Source of the DNA: Lapillicoccus jejuensis
Lineage (GTDB): Bacteria; Actinomycetota; Actinomycetes; Actinomycetales; Dermatophilaceae
NCBI RefSeq assembly: GCF_006715055.1
Contig: NZ_VFMN01000001.1
Location: 3,844,001 to 3,908,000 of the forward strand
Reading direction: 5' to 3'
DNA length: 64,000 nucleotides
The position numbers and the translations under genes are program-made. Of this stretch, positions 54,355 through 62,815 are shown in pieces; the stretch's first letter is position 1, and each line of letters starts with the position of its first letter. The notes beneath the pieces were generated by a model. That model was not told where the DNA came from and searched no databases. It saw nothing but the letters and a program-made list of their open reading frames with translations.

Positions 54355-55569
54355 TCACGCCTGCTGAGGCAAGGGAACCCCTCCGAAGGGAGAGGGTTCG
54401 CCCGGTTCCTCGGGTCCGTCGGGCTCCCCCGTGCCCACCCACCCGCTGGTCGGGTGGTGGATGGGTCCGGCGGTGTGGGTCAGCCGGTCGCCGCGCCCGC
54501 CCCAGCGCAGGGCGATGATCTCCGCGGCGATGGAGACGGCCGTCTCCTCGGGGGTGCGGGCGCCCAGGTCGAGCCCGATGGGGCTCGAGACCCGGGCCAG
54601 CTCCTCGTCGCTCAGCCCCCGCTCGCGCAGCCGCTCGACCCGGTCCTCGTGGGTACGGCGCGAGCCCATGGCGCCGATGTAGGCGACCGCCGGCATCCGC
54701 AGCGCGATCTCGAGCAGCGGCACGTCGAACTTCGGGTCGTGGGTGAGGACGCACAGCACGGTGCGCTCGTCGAGCCGTCCGGCGTCGAGCTCGGCCTGCA
54801 GGTAGCGGTGCGGCCACTCGACGACGACCTCGTCGGCGTCGGGGAAGCGGCTGGCGGTGGCGAACACGGGCCGCGCGTCGCACACGGTGACGTGGTATCC
54901 CAGGAAGCGACCCATCCGGGCGCAGGCGGCGGCGAAGTCGATCGCGCCGAAGACGAGCATCCGCGCGGCGGGGGCGTGGACGTTGACGAAGACCCGCAGC
55001 CCCTCGCCGCGCCGCTCGCCGTCGGGGCCGTAGGTCAGCGTCTCGCTGTGCCCGGACGCGAGCAGGCCCCGAGCGTCGTCGAGGACGGCGGCGTCGGCGC
55101 GCACGCTGCCGAGCGACGTGCTCGGTTCCCCGTCGGGGTGGACGACCATCGTGCGGCCGACCCAGGTCGGGTCCGGGTGCGCGACGACGGTGGCCACGGC
55201 GACCGGGCGCCCCGCCTCGACGTCGGCGGCCACCTCGCCGATCTCGGGGTGGCTCTCGCGCGAGACCCGTTCGACGAAGACGTCGAGGATGCCGCCGCAG
55301 GTGAGGCCGACGGCGTACGCGTCCTCGTCCGAGACGCCGTACCGCTGCAGGACGGGGGTCCCGTCGGCGACGACCTGCTCCCCCAGCTCGTAGACGGCGC
55401 CCTCGACGCAGCCGCCCGACACCGACCCGACGGCCTCGCCGTCGGGTCCGACGAGCATCTGCGCGCCGGGCTGGCGCGGGGCGCTGCGCCACGTCGCGAC
55501 GACGGTCGCGCGGGCCACGGTCCGGCCGTCGCGCCACCACGCCAGCAGCTCGGGCAGGTCGTCAGCCAC
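54355..55569 (-). CDS. xdhC: XdhC/CoxI-family molybdenum-cofactor maturation protein
   Basis: 404 residues, both domains present: N-terminal XdhC_CoxI ([21 protein letters not shown], split as [11 protein letters not shown] and [11 protein letters not shown], then [13 protein letters not shown]) and C-terminal Rossmann XdhC_C ([53 protein letters not shown]). It binds and prepares the sulfurated cofactor for insertion into CoxL-type subunits. The last 55 residues are Pro/Gly-rich and low in complexity. The GTG overlaps the coxE stop by eight bases. Confidence 0.92.
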   Translation of the reverse strand: MADDLPELLAWWRDGRTVARATVVATWRSAPRQPGAQMLVGPDGEAVGSVSGGCVEGAVYELGEQVVADGTPVLQRYGVSDEDAYAVGLTCGGILDVFVERVSRESHPEIGEVAADVEAGRPVAVATVVAHPDPTWVGRTMVVHPDGEPSTSLGSVRADAAVLDDARGLLASGHSETLTYGPDGERRGEGLRVFVNVHAPAARMLVFGAIDFAAACARMGRFLGYHVTVCDARPVFATASRFPDADEVVVEWPHRYLQAELDAGRLDERTVLCVLTHDPKFDVPLLEIALRMPAVAYIGAMGSRRTHEDRVERLRERGLSDEELARVSSPIGLDLGARTPEETAVSIAAEIIALRWGGRGDRLTHTAGPIHHPTSGWVGTGEPDGPEEPGEPSPFGGVPLPQQA

Positions 55570-56725
55570 GGGTCACCACCTCCGCGAGGTCCGAGTAGGT
55601 CCGCAGCGAGTGCCCCGCCACGAAGTCGTCGCAGTGCGGCAGGGCCGCGACGATGCCCTGCTGGACGGGCAGGTAGCCGTCCTTGCCGCGGTGCGGGTTG
55701 ACCCACACGACGCGGTGCGCGAGCGCCCTCAGGCGGGCCATCTGCTCGGCGAGCAGCTCGGTGCCGCCGCGCTCCCAGCCGTCGGAGGCCACGACGACGA
55801 CGGCGCCGCGGGCGGTGCCGCGCTGCCCCCACCGGTCGAGGAAGGCCTTGAGCGTCTCGCCGAGCCGGGTCCCGCCCGACCAGTCGGGGACGACGTCGCC
55901 GGCCGCCTCGAGGGCGCGGTCGGCGTCGCGCTGGCGCAGCGCACGGGTGACGTGGGTGAGCCGGGTGCCCATGGTGAAGACCTCGACGCCGCCGCGGGCG
56001 CCGGACGCCTCGGCCGCACGGACCCAGTGGTGCGCGACCCGCAGCAGCGCGTCGGCGTACGAGCTCATCGAGCCGGAGACGTCGAGGAGCAGGACGACCC
56101 GCCGGGGCCGGGTGCCGCGGCGGCGCCAGGCCAGGTCGGCGGGCTCGCCGAGGTGGCGCAGCTGGCGCCGCAGCGTCCGCCGCGGGTCGAGCCGACCGCG
56201 GACGGAGGGGGTGGCGCGCACGGCGCGGCGCCGCGGGGAGGGGACGGGCAGGGTGGCGAAGAGCCGGTCGAGGACGGCTCGCTCGGCCGGCGAGAGCGAG
56301 GCGACGTCGCGGTGGCGCAGCAGCTCGGTCCCGCTCGCGGCGGCGCGCACGACGTCCTGCTCCTCGTCGCCGGGCCCGGCGCCGGTGGCGTCGTCGTCGG
56401 CGAGGTCGGCGTGCACGACGGTGGGCGTGGGTGGCCGCGGCCGGTCCGTCGGCGCCTCGAGCCGGTGGGTGAACCAGGCGGTGAAGACCTGGTCGTAGCG
56501 CTCGACGTCGTCCGGGCTGCCGGTCAGCGTCGCCCGCCCGGCCCAGTACGTCGCCCGCTCGTCACCCAGCCCGACGGTCGCCACGGCGGCGAGGTAGCCC
56601 GCCTCGCGGTCGGCCGTCACCGCGACGCCGGCCGCGCGCAGGGCGCGCGCGAAGCCGAGCAGCACCTCGTCCGGCGGCGTCGCCGGCGGGGCGTGCAGGG
56701 GCAGCACGGGGGCGGGGAGGGGCAC
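55562..56725 (-). CDS. coxE: CoxE-type VWA-domain protein
   Basis: 387 residues. The C-terminal half is a von Willebrand A domain with a complete MIDAS motif (LLLDVSGSMSSYADAL, near 218-233), the later Thr (GGTRLGETL) and Asp (VVASDGWERGG). The N-terminal half is the CoxE helical region. CoxE works with the MoxR-type ATPase CoxD in assembling the Mo/Cu or Mo active site of CODH-type enzymes. The GTG lies three bases after the coxD stop. Confidence 0.9.
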   Translation of the reverse strand: MPLPAPVLPLHAPPATPPDEVLLGFARALRAAGVAVTADREAGYLAAVATVGLGDERATYWAGRATLTGSPDDVERYDQVFTAWFTHRLEAPTDRPRPPTPTVVHADLADDDATGAGPGDEEQDVVRAAASGTELLRHRDVASLSPAERAVLDRLFATLPVPSPRRRAVRATPSVRGRLDPRRTLRRQLRHLGEPADLAWRRRGTRPRRVVLLLDVSGSMSSYADALLRVAHHWVRAAEASGARGGVEVFTMGTRLTHVTRALRQRDADRALEAAGDVVPDWSGGTRLGETLKAFLDRWGQRGTARGAVVVVASDGWERGGTELLAEQMARLRALAHRVVWVNPHRGKDGYLPVQQGIVAALPHCDDFVAGHSLRTYSDLAEVVTRG

Positions 56726-56727
56726 GC

Positions 56728-57630
56728 TCAGCCCGCCAGCAGCCGGTCGAGGTTGGCGCGGACGCGGTCGGCGTCCTCGCGGTACTTGACCGCGACGCCG
56801 AGCGTCGCGGCGGCCCGCTCGACGTCGAGGTCGCCGCCGCCGAGCCGCTGCAGGGCGCGGGCCCAGTCGAGCGTCTCGGCGACCCCCGGCGGCTTGAGCA
56901 GGTCGCCGCCGGACCGCAGCCGCTGGACGACGCCGACGACCTGCTCGGCCAGCCGCTGCGACACCTCGGGCGCGCGGGAGCGGACGATCTCCAGCTCGCG
57001 CTGCAGACCCGGGTGGTCGATCCAGTGGTAGAGGCAGCGGCGCTTCAGTGCGTCGTGCAGCTCGCGGGTGCGGTTCGAGGTGAGGACGACGACCGGCGGG
57101 GTGCTCGCCGTCACCGTACCCAGCTCGGGGATGCTCACCTGGTAGGTCGAGAGCACCTCGAGCAGGAAGGCCTCGAACTCGTCGTCGGCGCGGTCGACCT
57201 CGTCGACGAGGAGCACGGCCGGGCTCTCGCGCAGGGCCCGCAGCACCGGGCGCGCCAGCAGGAACCGCTCGTCGAAGAGGGACCTCTCCACGTCGGAGGT
57301 GTCGGACGCGGGGCCGGCGTCGGCGCCGGACGTGAGCCGGGCCGTCGTCTCCAGCGCCCGCAGGTGCAGGATCTGGCGCGGGAAGTCCCAGTCGTAGAGG
57401 GCCTGCGAGGCGTCGATGCCCTCGTAGCACTGCAGCCGGATGAGCGGGACCGACATGGCCTGGGCGAGGGCCTCGGCCAGCGCCGTCTTCCCGGTGCCGG
57501 GCTCGCCCTCGAGCAGCAGCGGCCGCTCGAGGCTGAGCGCGAGGAAGCCGATCGTGGCGAGGGCCTCGTCGGCGAGGTAGCCGGTGCGGGCCAGGACCTC
57601 GGCCAGCTCGGCGGATGACTGCGGCGTCAT
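56728..57630 (-). CDS. coxD: CoxD-type MoxR-family AAA+ ATPase
   Basis: 300 residues. Walker A in LLEGEPGTGKTALAEALAQ (near 38-56), Walker B in VLLVDEVDRADDEFEAFLLE (near 150), and the sensor 1 region VVVLTSNRTRELHDALKRRCLYHW. MoxR ATPases remodel partner enzymes together with VWA proteins; here the partner is coxE, its direct neighbour. The ATG at 57630 is chosen; it is 10 bases past the mobA-like stop, and no strong ribosome site decides the start. Confidence 0.92.
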   Translation of the reverse strand: MTPQSSAELAEVLARTGYLADEALATIGFLALSLERPLLLEGEPGTGKTALAEALAQAMSVPLIRLQCYEGIDASQALYDWDFPRQILHLRALETTARLTSGADAGPASDTSDVERSLFDERFLLARPVLRALRESPAVLLVDEVDRADDEFEAFLLEVLSTYQVSIPELGTVTASTPPVVVLTSNRTRELHDALKRRCLYHWIDHPGLQRELEIVRSRAPEVSQRLAEQVVGVVQRLRSGGDLLKPPGVAETLDWARALQRLGGGDLDVERAAATLGVAVKYREDADRVRANLDRLLAG

Positions 57631-57640
57631 GCCCGCATCA

Positions 57641-58258
57641 TCACCCACGACCCCCACCCTCCGCGCCCCGGGTCCCGGGATCCGTCGCGGTGTCGACGTC
57701 GGCGCCCGTGGCGAGGTCGCCGCACTCGACGAGCCGGACGTCGTCGCCGGCCAGCAGGTCCCGCGCGCCGCGGTCGCCTCGGGCGACGTCGGCCGCCGCG
57801 GCCCAGCGGTCGGCGCCGAGGACGACGGGGTGGCCGGGCACGCCGCCGTACGTCGCCCGCGCGAGCGTCGCGCGCCCCCGCCCGGCCGCGTCGAGCACGC
57901 GGCGGACGACGTCCGCGCCGACGTCCGGCAGGTCGACCAGGGTGACCAGGGCGACGTCGTACGACGTCCCGGCCAGGTGCGCCAGGCCGGCCCGGAGCGA
58001 GGCGCCCATGCCGTCGGCCCAGTCGTCGGCGACGACGACCTGCGGTGCGGGGCGCCCGGGCCAGGAGGCGACGACGTCACGGGCGTCGTCGGCCTGCGCG
58101 CCGAGGACGACGAGCAGCCCGTCGCAGCCGCCGGCGGCGAGGGCGTCGAGGGCCCGGTGCGGCCAGGGGCCGCCGGCGTCGGCGACCAGCGCCTTGGGCC
58201 GGCCCATCCGGCGACCGGCCCCGGCGGCGAGCAGCAGGCCGCACGCGCGTGGGGTCAT
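57641..58258 (-). CDS. MobA-like nucleotidyltransferase (MocA/molybdopterin cytidylyltransferase type)
   Basis: 205 residues. The N-terminal NTP-transferase signature LLLAAGAGRRMGRPKAL is clear, as are VTLVDLPDVGADVV and GGVPGHPVVLG, the sequence pattern of MocA/YgfJ proteins that attach CMP to molybdopterin. Mo-hydroxylases of the CoxL family need the cytosine dinucleotide cofactor, so the position at the head of the operon fits. A TTG four codons upstream could also start the protein; I chose the ATG at 58258, which has a weak TTGTCT box six bases before it. Confidence 0.87.
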   Translation of the reverse strand: MTPRACGLLLAAGAGRRMGRPKALVADAGGPWPHRALDALAAGGCDGLLVVLGAQADDARDVVASWPGRPAPQVVVADDWADGMGASLRAGLAHLAGTSYDVALVTLVDLPDVGADVVRRVLDAAGRGRATLARATYGGVPGHPVVLGADRWAAAADVARGDRGARDLLAGDDVRLVECGDLATGADVDTATDPGTRGAEGGGRG

Positions 58259-58309
58259 GTCCCCAGACAACCACGGCGTCCGCGCGAGCGGACCGGCCGG
58301 GCGGACGGG

Positions 58310-59698
58310 TCACCCGTGGGCGGCGACGACCTCGTCCCACCGCAGCCGGTGGCTGCGCCAGGAGAAGATGAGCACCTTGGCGCACTCCTCGAGGACCCGG
58401 GCGAGGAAGATCCCGAGGACGCCGAGCGGGGTGTGCAACCCGAGGGTGACGGCGAGCGGGAGCCCGACGAGGAAGGCGGACACGACGTCGCCGAGGATGA
58501 CGCCGCGCACGTCGCCGCCGCTGGGCAGGACGCCCGCCCCGAGGATCATGTTGCGCACCTTGACGACCTGGGCCACCGCGTTGACGACGATGCCGACCGC
58601 GGCCATGGTGCGCACGTCGGCCCCCGCGCCCGGGAACAGGGTCGGCAGGAGCAGCACCGACGAGGCGAACAGGCCACCGAAGAGCAGCCCGGTGGCGACG
58701 CCGGCGCGGCGCACGCGCAGCACCCAGGCGGCGGCCGCCACGGGGTCGCCGCGGCCGACCTCGCGGCCGACGAGCGCGGTGGCCGCCGTCATGAGGCCGA
58801 TCGAGGCGACGACGAACACCTGCTCGAGGGTCGCGACGATCTGCCCGGCGGCGAGGGCGTCGTCGCCGAGCTGCTGGAGGACGACGTTGTAGAGGAACGT
58901 GCCCACCGTGTAGAAGAGCGCGGTCACCCCGAGCGGCACGGCCAGGACGACGAGCGAGCGGCCGGTGCCGGCCCAGCCCCGCCCGCGTCGGGGCGTCTCC
59001 CACCGGGCCAGCCGGTGCACGCCGTACACCTGGGTGGCGACGAGGGCCAGCTTGACGAGCGAGGCGACGAGGGTCGCGACCCCGGCGCCCGCGACGCCGA
59101 GCCGCGGCACCGGCCCGAGCCCGAGGACGAGCGCGAAGCCGAGCACCGTGTTGACGACGACGGTGACGACGGTGGCGACCATGGGGCTGCGGGCGTGGCC
59201 GGACGAGCGCTGCAGCCCGCTGAGGACGGCGACGAGCAGGGTGGGGACGGTGGCCAGCGCGGCGAGCCGGAAGTACGCCGCCCCCGCCTCGGCGACCGTC
59301 GCGGACGCGCCCACGAGGCGCAGCAGGGGCTGCGCCGCGACGAGGGGCGCGACGGTGACGACGAGCGAGACGAGGCCGCCGACGGCGAGGGCGCCGGTGA
59401 CGACCCGGCCGACCTCGTGCTGCCGGCCACCGCCGTGGGCGCGGGCGACGAGGATGGTCACCGACGTGCCCAGCCCGCCGAGGGTGAGGGTGACGATGAC
59501 GGTGAGGCTGTTGGCGAAGCCGACGGCGGCGATCGCCGTCGCCCCGAGCGTGCCGACGACGACCTGGTTGACGACGTTGAGCAGCAGCGTGAGGACGAAC
59601 TCGGCGCTGACCGGCATGGCGATCCGGGCGATCTCGCGCCGGGGCGAGCGGGGGGTGGGGACGGGCAGGACGACGGGGGCGGCAGCGGGCGCGGCCAT
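58310..59698 (-). CDS. MATE-family multidrug/efflux transporter
   Basis: 462 residues with about twelve membrane helices in two similar halves, starting IARIAMPVSAEFVLTLLLNVVNQVVVG (helix 1, split: IARIAMPVSAEF), with GNxL-like loops typical of MATE exporters (for example LGATAIAAVGFANSLTV). These antiporters expel drugs or metabolites using Na+ or H+ gradients. The substrate is unknown. The ATG at 59698 is preferred; a GTG 36 codons upstream would add an Arg/Pro-rich stretch with no family counterpart. It is a single gene between the cox operon and the peptidases. Confidence 0.9.
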   Translation of the reverse strand: MAAPAAAPVVLPVPTPRSPRREIARIAMPVSAEFVLTLLLNVVNQVVVGTLGATAIAAVGFANSLTVIVTLTLGGLGTSVTILVARAHGGGRQHEVGRVVTGALAVGGLVSLVVTVAPLVAAQPLLRLVGASATVAEAGAAYFRLAALATVPTLLVAVLSGLQRSSGHARSPMVATVVTVVVNTVLGFALVLGLGPVPRLGVAGAGVATLVASLVKLALVATQVYGVHRLARWETPRRGRGWAGTGRSLVVLAVPLGVTALFYTVGTFLYNVVLQQLGDDALAAGQIVATLEQVFVVASIGLMTAATALVGREVGRGDPVAAAAWVLRVRRAGVATGLLFGGLFASSVLLLPTLFPGAGADVRTMAAVGIVVNAVAQVVKVRNMILGAGVLPSGGDVRGVILGDVVSAFLVGLPLAVTLGLHTPLGVLGIFLARVLEECAKVLIFSWRSHRLRWDEVVAAHG

Positions 59699-59863
59699 GG
59701 GGAACGGGCTCTCCGGGGGACGGGGTGGGCGGGGAGCCGGGCGCACGTCGAGGCGCTCCGGACCCGTCGTCCGGGTCGGTCGCCCCGTTCGTCGGCGACC
59801 GGTCACCCCAACCTACGGCCGCGCCGGTCCCGTCCTGAGCGGTTCGGGGTCCGATGACCACGA

Positions 59864-59894
59864 TGACGGTGTGCGCGTTCCGCGCACACCGTCA
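59864..59894 (-). terminator. Hairpin after the first S53 peptidase gene
   Basis: Perfect 14-base arms, TGACGGTGTGCGCG (59864-59877) and 59881-59894, with the loop TTC, 21 bases past the peptidase stop. No U-tract. Confidence 0.7.
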
Positions 59895-59915
59895 CCGGTG
59901 CTGGTCGGGGCCGGT

Positions 59916-61211
59916 TCAGAGGCCGGCGACGCCGTTCGGGCTGCCGAGCCCGGTGGGGCCGTCCCAGCCCTTCGCGGTCCTGCACATCGTCAGGCACGAG
60001 CCGTTGGCACCCGTGCTGACGTCGTTGAAGGCGCCCGGGTTGGCGTAGGGGATGCTCGGCGCCTCGCCGGCGGTGTTGCCCGACAGCGCGAACGCCGCGG
60101 CGACGACGGGCGAGGAGAGGCTGGTGCCGCCGTACTGGCCCCAGCCGGCGCCGCTGGACGACGACGGCGCGTAGACGGCCAGGCCCGTGCGCGGGTCCGC
60201 GACGGCCGAGACGTCGGCCATCGCGCGGCCGGCGCAGCGCGTCATCGCCTGCGTCTGGCCCACCGGGGCCTTGTTGTAGGTCGAGCAGCCCGATCCCGAA
60301 CCGCTCCAGGCGGTCTCGCTCCAGCCGCGGGCGCTCGAGGTGCTCGGCGTGAGGGTGGTGCCGCCGACGGCCACGACCCACTGCGACGACGCCGGGTACG
60401 ACGCGCCGCGGTAGCCGCTGTCACCGGTCGAGGCGGTGACCGCGATGCCCGGGTGGTGGTACGGGGCGCCGTACCGGCTGTCGGGGGCGTCGCCGCCGCC
60501 GTAGCTGTTGGAGATCGCGACGACGCCCGGCTGCGTGGCCGCGGTGTTGACCGCGGTGCCGAGGTCGGCGAAGGTGGCCGACTTCGCCTGCACGAGCAGG
60601 ATGCTGCAGGACGGGCAGGCCGCGGAGACGGCGTCGAGGTCGAGGGCCTGCTCCCCCGCCCAGCCGAGGTTGAAGGCGGGCAGGCCGGTGGTGGCACCGG
60701 TCTGGCTGAGGATCTTCAGGCAGCCGTTGGCCTTGGTGCACGCGGGCAGGCCGAACTGGGCCCGGTAGACGGCGAGGTCGCGCTCGGCGTTCGGGTAGCC
60801 GTAGGCGTCGACGATGGCGACGGTGCGGCCGGAGGCCGAGAGGCCGGTCAGGCCGTAGGCGGACTGGATGTCGACGGGGGTCCGGCCCGGGATGACCAGA
60901 GGTGCGCGCAGCCCGTGGCGCGGCGAGCGCGCCGGGCTGAGCAGCGGGTCGACGGCGGTGCTGGCGGCGGGGACGACGCGCTGGGCGAGGCAGGTGGCGT
61001 GGCCGGGCGCCGGTGCGGCGCAGACCTGCTCGACGGGGCCGGTGGCGACGGTGCTCGTCGGCGCGCTGGTGTCGTGGCCGCGGACGTGGCCCGCGCTCGG
61101 GCCGGCGGCGGGGGCGCTCGCGGTGGCCGAGGCGGCCGGGACGGCCAGCGGGAGGGCGAGGAGGAGGGCGGCGGCGACGAGGGGTCGCCGCAGGGAGGGC
61201 GCGCGGTGCAC
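59916..61211 (-). CDS. Secreted S53 (sedolisin-family) serine-carboxyl peptidase 1
   Basis: 431 residues. Signal peptide 1-30. The catalytic residues of sedolisins are visible: Glu and Asp in AGEQALDLD (ExxxD), Asp of the oxyanion hole in TASTGDSGY and Ser in YGGTSLSSP; the calcium site is the GWDGPTGLGSPNG ending. Four or more cysteines suggest disulfides. The long prodomain (about 180 residues) of typical sedolisins is reduced here to about 75 residues between signal peptide and catalytic domain. A close paralogue lies upstream. GTG start with AGGAG seven bases before. Confidence 0.9.
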   Translation of the reverse strand: MHRAPSLRRPLVAAALLLALPLAVPAASATASAPAAGPSAGHVRGHDTSAPTSTVATGPVEQVCAAPAPGHATCLAQRVVPAASTAVDPLLSPARSPRHGLRAPLVIPGRTPVDIQSAYGLTGLSASGRTVAIVDAYGYPNAERDLAVYRAQFGLPACTKANGCLKILSQTGATTGLPAFNLGWAGEQALDLDAVSAACPSCSILLVQAKSATFADLGTAVNTAATQPGVVAISNSYGGGDAPDSRYGAPYHHPGIAVTASTGDSGYRGASYPASSQWVVAVGGTTLTPSTSSARGWSETAWSGSGSGCSTYNKAPVGQTQAMTRCAGRAMADVSAVADPRTGLAVYAPSSSSGAGWGQYGGTSLSSPVVAAAFALSGNTAGEAPSIPYANPGAFNDVSTGANGSCLTMCRTAKGWDGPTGLGSPNGVAGL

Positions 61212-61302
61212 GGGGGGCTCCTGCGAGGAGGTGTGGGGTGTGGGGTGACGTGCGCGCAGGGCAGGTGGCGGGCGTCGGGCTGTGGGGGCCCGTTGACAGG
61301 GT

Positions 61303-61335
61303 ACGGCGCCCTGGGCCAGTGGCCCAGGGCGCCGT
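61303..61335 (-). terminator. Hairpin between the two S53 genes
   Basis: Perfect 15-base arms (61303-61317 and 61321-61335) with the loop AGT, 33 bases past the stop of the second peptidase gene. It separates the transcripts of the tandem paralogues. Confidence 0.7.
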
Positions 61336-61368
61336 CCTCGTCCGTTCGGGTGTTTCTGTCGCGCTCCG

Positions 61369-62583
61369 TCAGAAGGCGCTGGTGCCGTTCGGCGTGCCGA
61401 GGCCCGTCGGGCCGTCCCAGCCGGGCTTGGCGGTGCAGAAGCTGGCGCAGGTGCCGTTGCTGCCGGAGGTCACGTCGAACAGGCCGCCCGGGTTGGCGTA
61501 CGGCAGGGTGTTGGCGTAGCCGGCGGTGTTGCCCGAGAGGGCGTAGACCGAGGCGACCAGCGGCGAGGAGAGGCTGGTGCCGCCGTACTGGGCCCACGAC
61601 GACGACGAGGCGGTGGTCGGGGCGTAGACCGCGAGGCCCGTGTTGGGGTCGGCCACCGCGGAGACGTCGGCCATGGCGCGGCCCGAGCAGCCGGTGACGG
61701 CCGAGCTCTGGCCGGCGGGCGCGGTGTTGAGCGTCGTGCAGCCGGAGCCGGCCCCGCTCCAGGCGGACTCGGTCCAGCCGCGGGTGTTGCTCGCGGCGTA
61801 GAGGCTCGTGCCACCGACCGCGGTCACGTAGTGCGACGAGGCCGGGTACGACGCGCCCTGGTAGCCGTTGTCACCGGTCGAGGCGGTGACGGCGATGCCG
61901 GGGTGGTTGTAGTACGAGCCGTAGGACGAGTCGGCCGAGTCGCCGCCGCCGTAGCTGTTGGAGATCGCCGCGACACCGGAGTGCTTGGCCGCCTGGTTGA
62001 CGGCGGTGCCGAGGTCGGCGAAGGAGGCCGAATTCGCCTGCACGAGCAGGATCTTGCAGGACGGGCAGGCGGCGGAGACCGCGTCGAGGTCGAGGGCCTG
62101 CTCGCCGTCCCAGCCGACGTCGGTCTTGGGGGCCGTCGTGCCGCCGGTCTGGTTGACGATGGTGAGGCAGCCGTTGGCCTTGGTGCAGGCGGGCAGGCCG
62201 AACTGCGAGCGGTAGACGCCCAGGTCGCGCTCCGCGTTCGGGTAGCCGTAGGCGTCGACGATGGCCACGGTGCGGGTCGTGGACAGCCCGGCCAGCTTGT
62301 AGGCCGACTGGATGTCGCTGGGGGTCTTGCCGGAGATCGCAGCGGGCCGCGGCTTCCCGTCCGGGCTCACGGCGGCGGAGAAGGGGCTGACCTGCGTGCC
62401 GGTCGAGGTGACGAGCTTCTGGGCGAAGCAGCGCGCCTGGCCCTTGGCGGCGGTGCCGCAGACGCTCTGGGCGTGCCGGGCGGCGGTGGCGCCGGCGGCG
62501 CTGGCCGTCGTCTGGACACCACCGGCGACGAGGCCGGCGGCCGCCGCGAGGGCGGCGGCGAAGGTGGTGAGGGTTCTCCGCAT
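61369..62583 (-). CDS. Secreted S53 (sedolisin-family) serine-carboxyl peptidase 2
   Basis: 404 residues, paralogue of peptidase 1: long stretches are identical, for example VAIVDAYGYPNAERDL and LDLDAVSAACPSC. Signal peptide 1-30 (ends near TASA). Catalytic residues: GEQALDLD, TASTGDNGY and YGGTSLSSP; calcium end GWDGPTGLGTPNG. The prodomain is again short, about 75 residues. The divergence at the N-termini and spacers, with separate ribosome sites and a hairpin between, shows an old duplication with independent expression. Acidic-pH activity is usual for the family but not shown. Confidence 0.9.
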   Translation of the reverse strand: MRRTLTTFAAALAAAAGLVAGGVQTTASAAGATAARHAQSVCGTAAKGQARCFAQKLVTSTGTQVSPFSAAVSPDGKPRPAAISGKTPSDIQSAYKLAGLSTTRTVAIVDAYGYPNAERDLGVYRSQFGLPACTKANGCLTIVNQTGGTTAPKTDVGWDGEQALDLDAVSAACPSCKILLVQANSASFADLGTAVNQAAKHSGVAAISNSYGGGDSADSSYGSYYNHPGIAVTASTGDNGYQGASYPASSHYVTAVGGTSLYAASNTRGWTESAWSGAGSGCTTLNTAPAGQSSAVTGCSGRAMADVSAVADPNTGLAVYAPTTASSSSWAQYGGTSLSSPLVASVYALSGNTAGYANTLPYANPGGLFDVTSGSNGTCASFCTAKPGWDGPTGLGTPNGTSAF

Positions 62584-62768
62584 GAGGTGGAGCTCCTGTC
62601 GAGGGTGGGACCGGACCGGTGGGCCCGTCGGCGCGGTGTGGTGCGCCGTCGCTCGCATCCGATCTCGCGGACGCGGCCCACGACAAGGCCCGCACGGGAA
62701 ACTCGACGTCCGCAGAGGGACTCTTGGGCGGGCTCCTACCGGCTCTTGGTGCAATCGCCAGGACCCTC

Positions 62769-62806
62769 GGAGACGCTTCCCAGAGTCCTCCCAGGAAGAG
62801 GTCTCC
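62769..62806 (-). terminator. Imperfect hairpin after the helicase gene
   Basis: GGAGACGCTTCC (62769-62780) and GGAAGAGGTCTCC (62794-62806) pair with one bulge, ten bases past the helicase stop. It ends the transcript before the peptidase promoter. Confidence 0.45.
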
Positions 62807-62815
62807 CGGGGCCGG

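Noticed and set aside
58310-59806. Longer MATE protein starting at a GTG at 59806
   Set aside because: The extra 36 residues are Arg/Pro-rich without family counterpart, and the possible TAGGTT box is only three bases before that GTG, too close for a leaderless start there.
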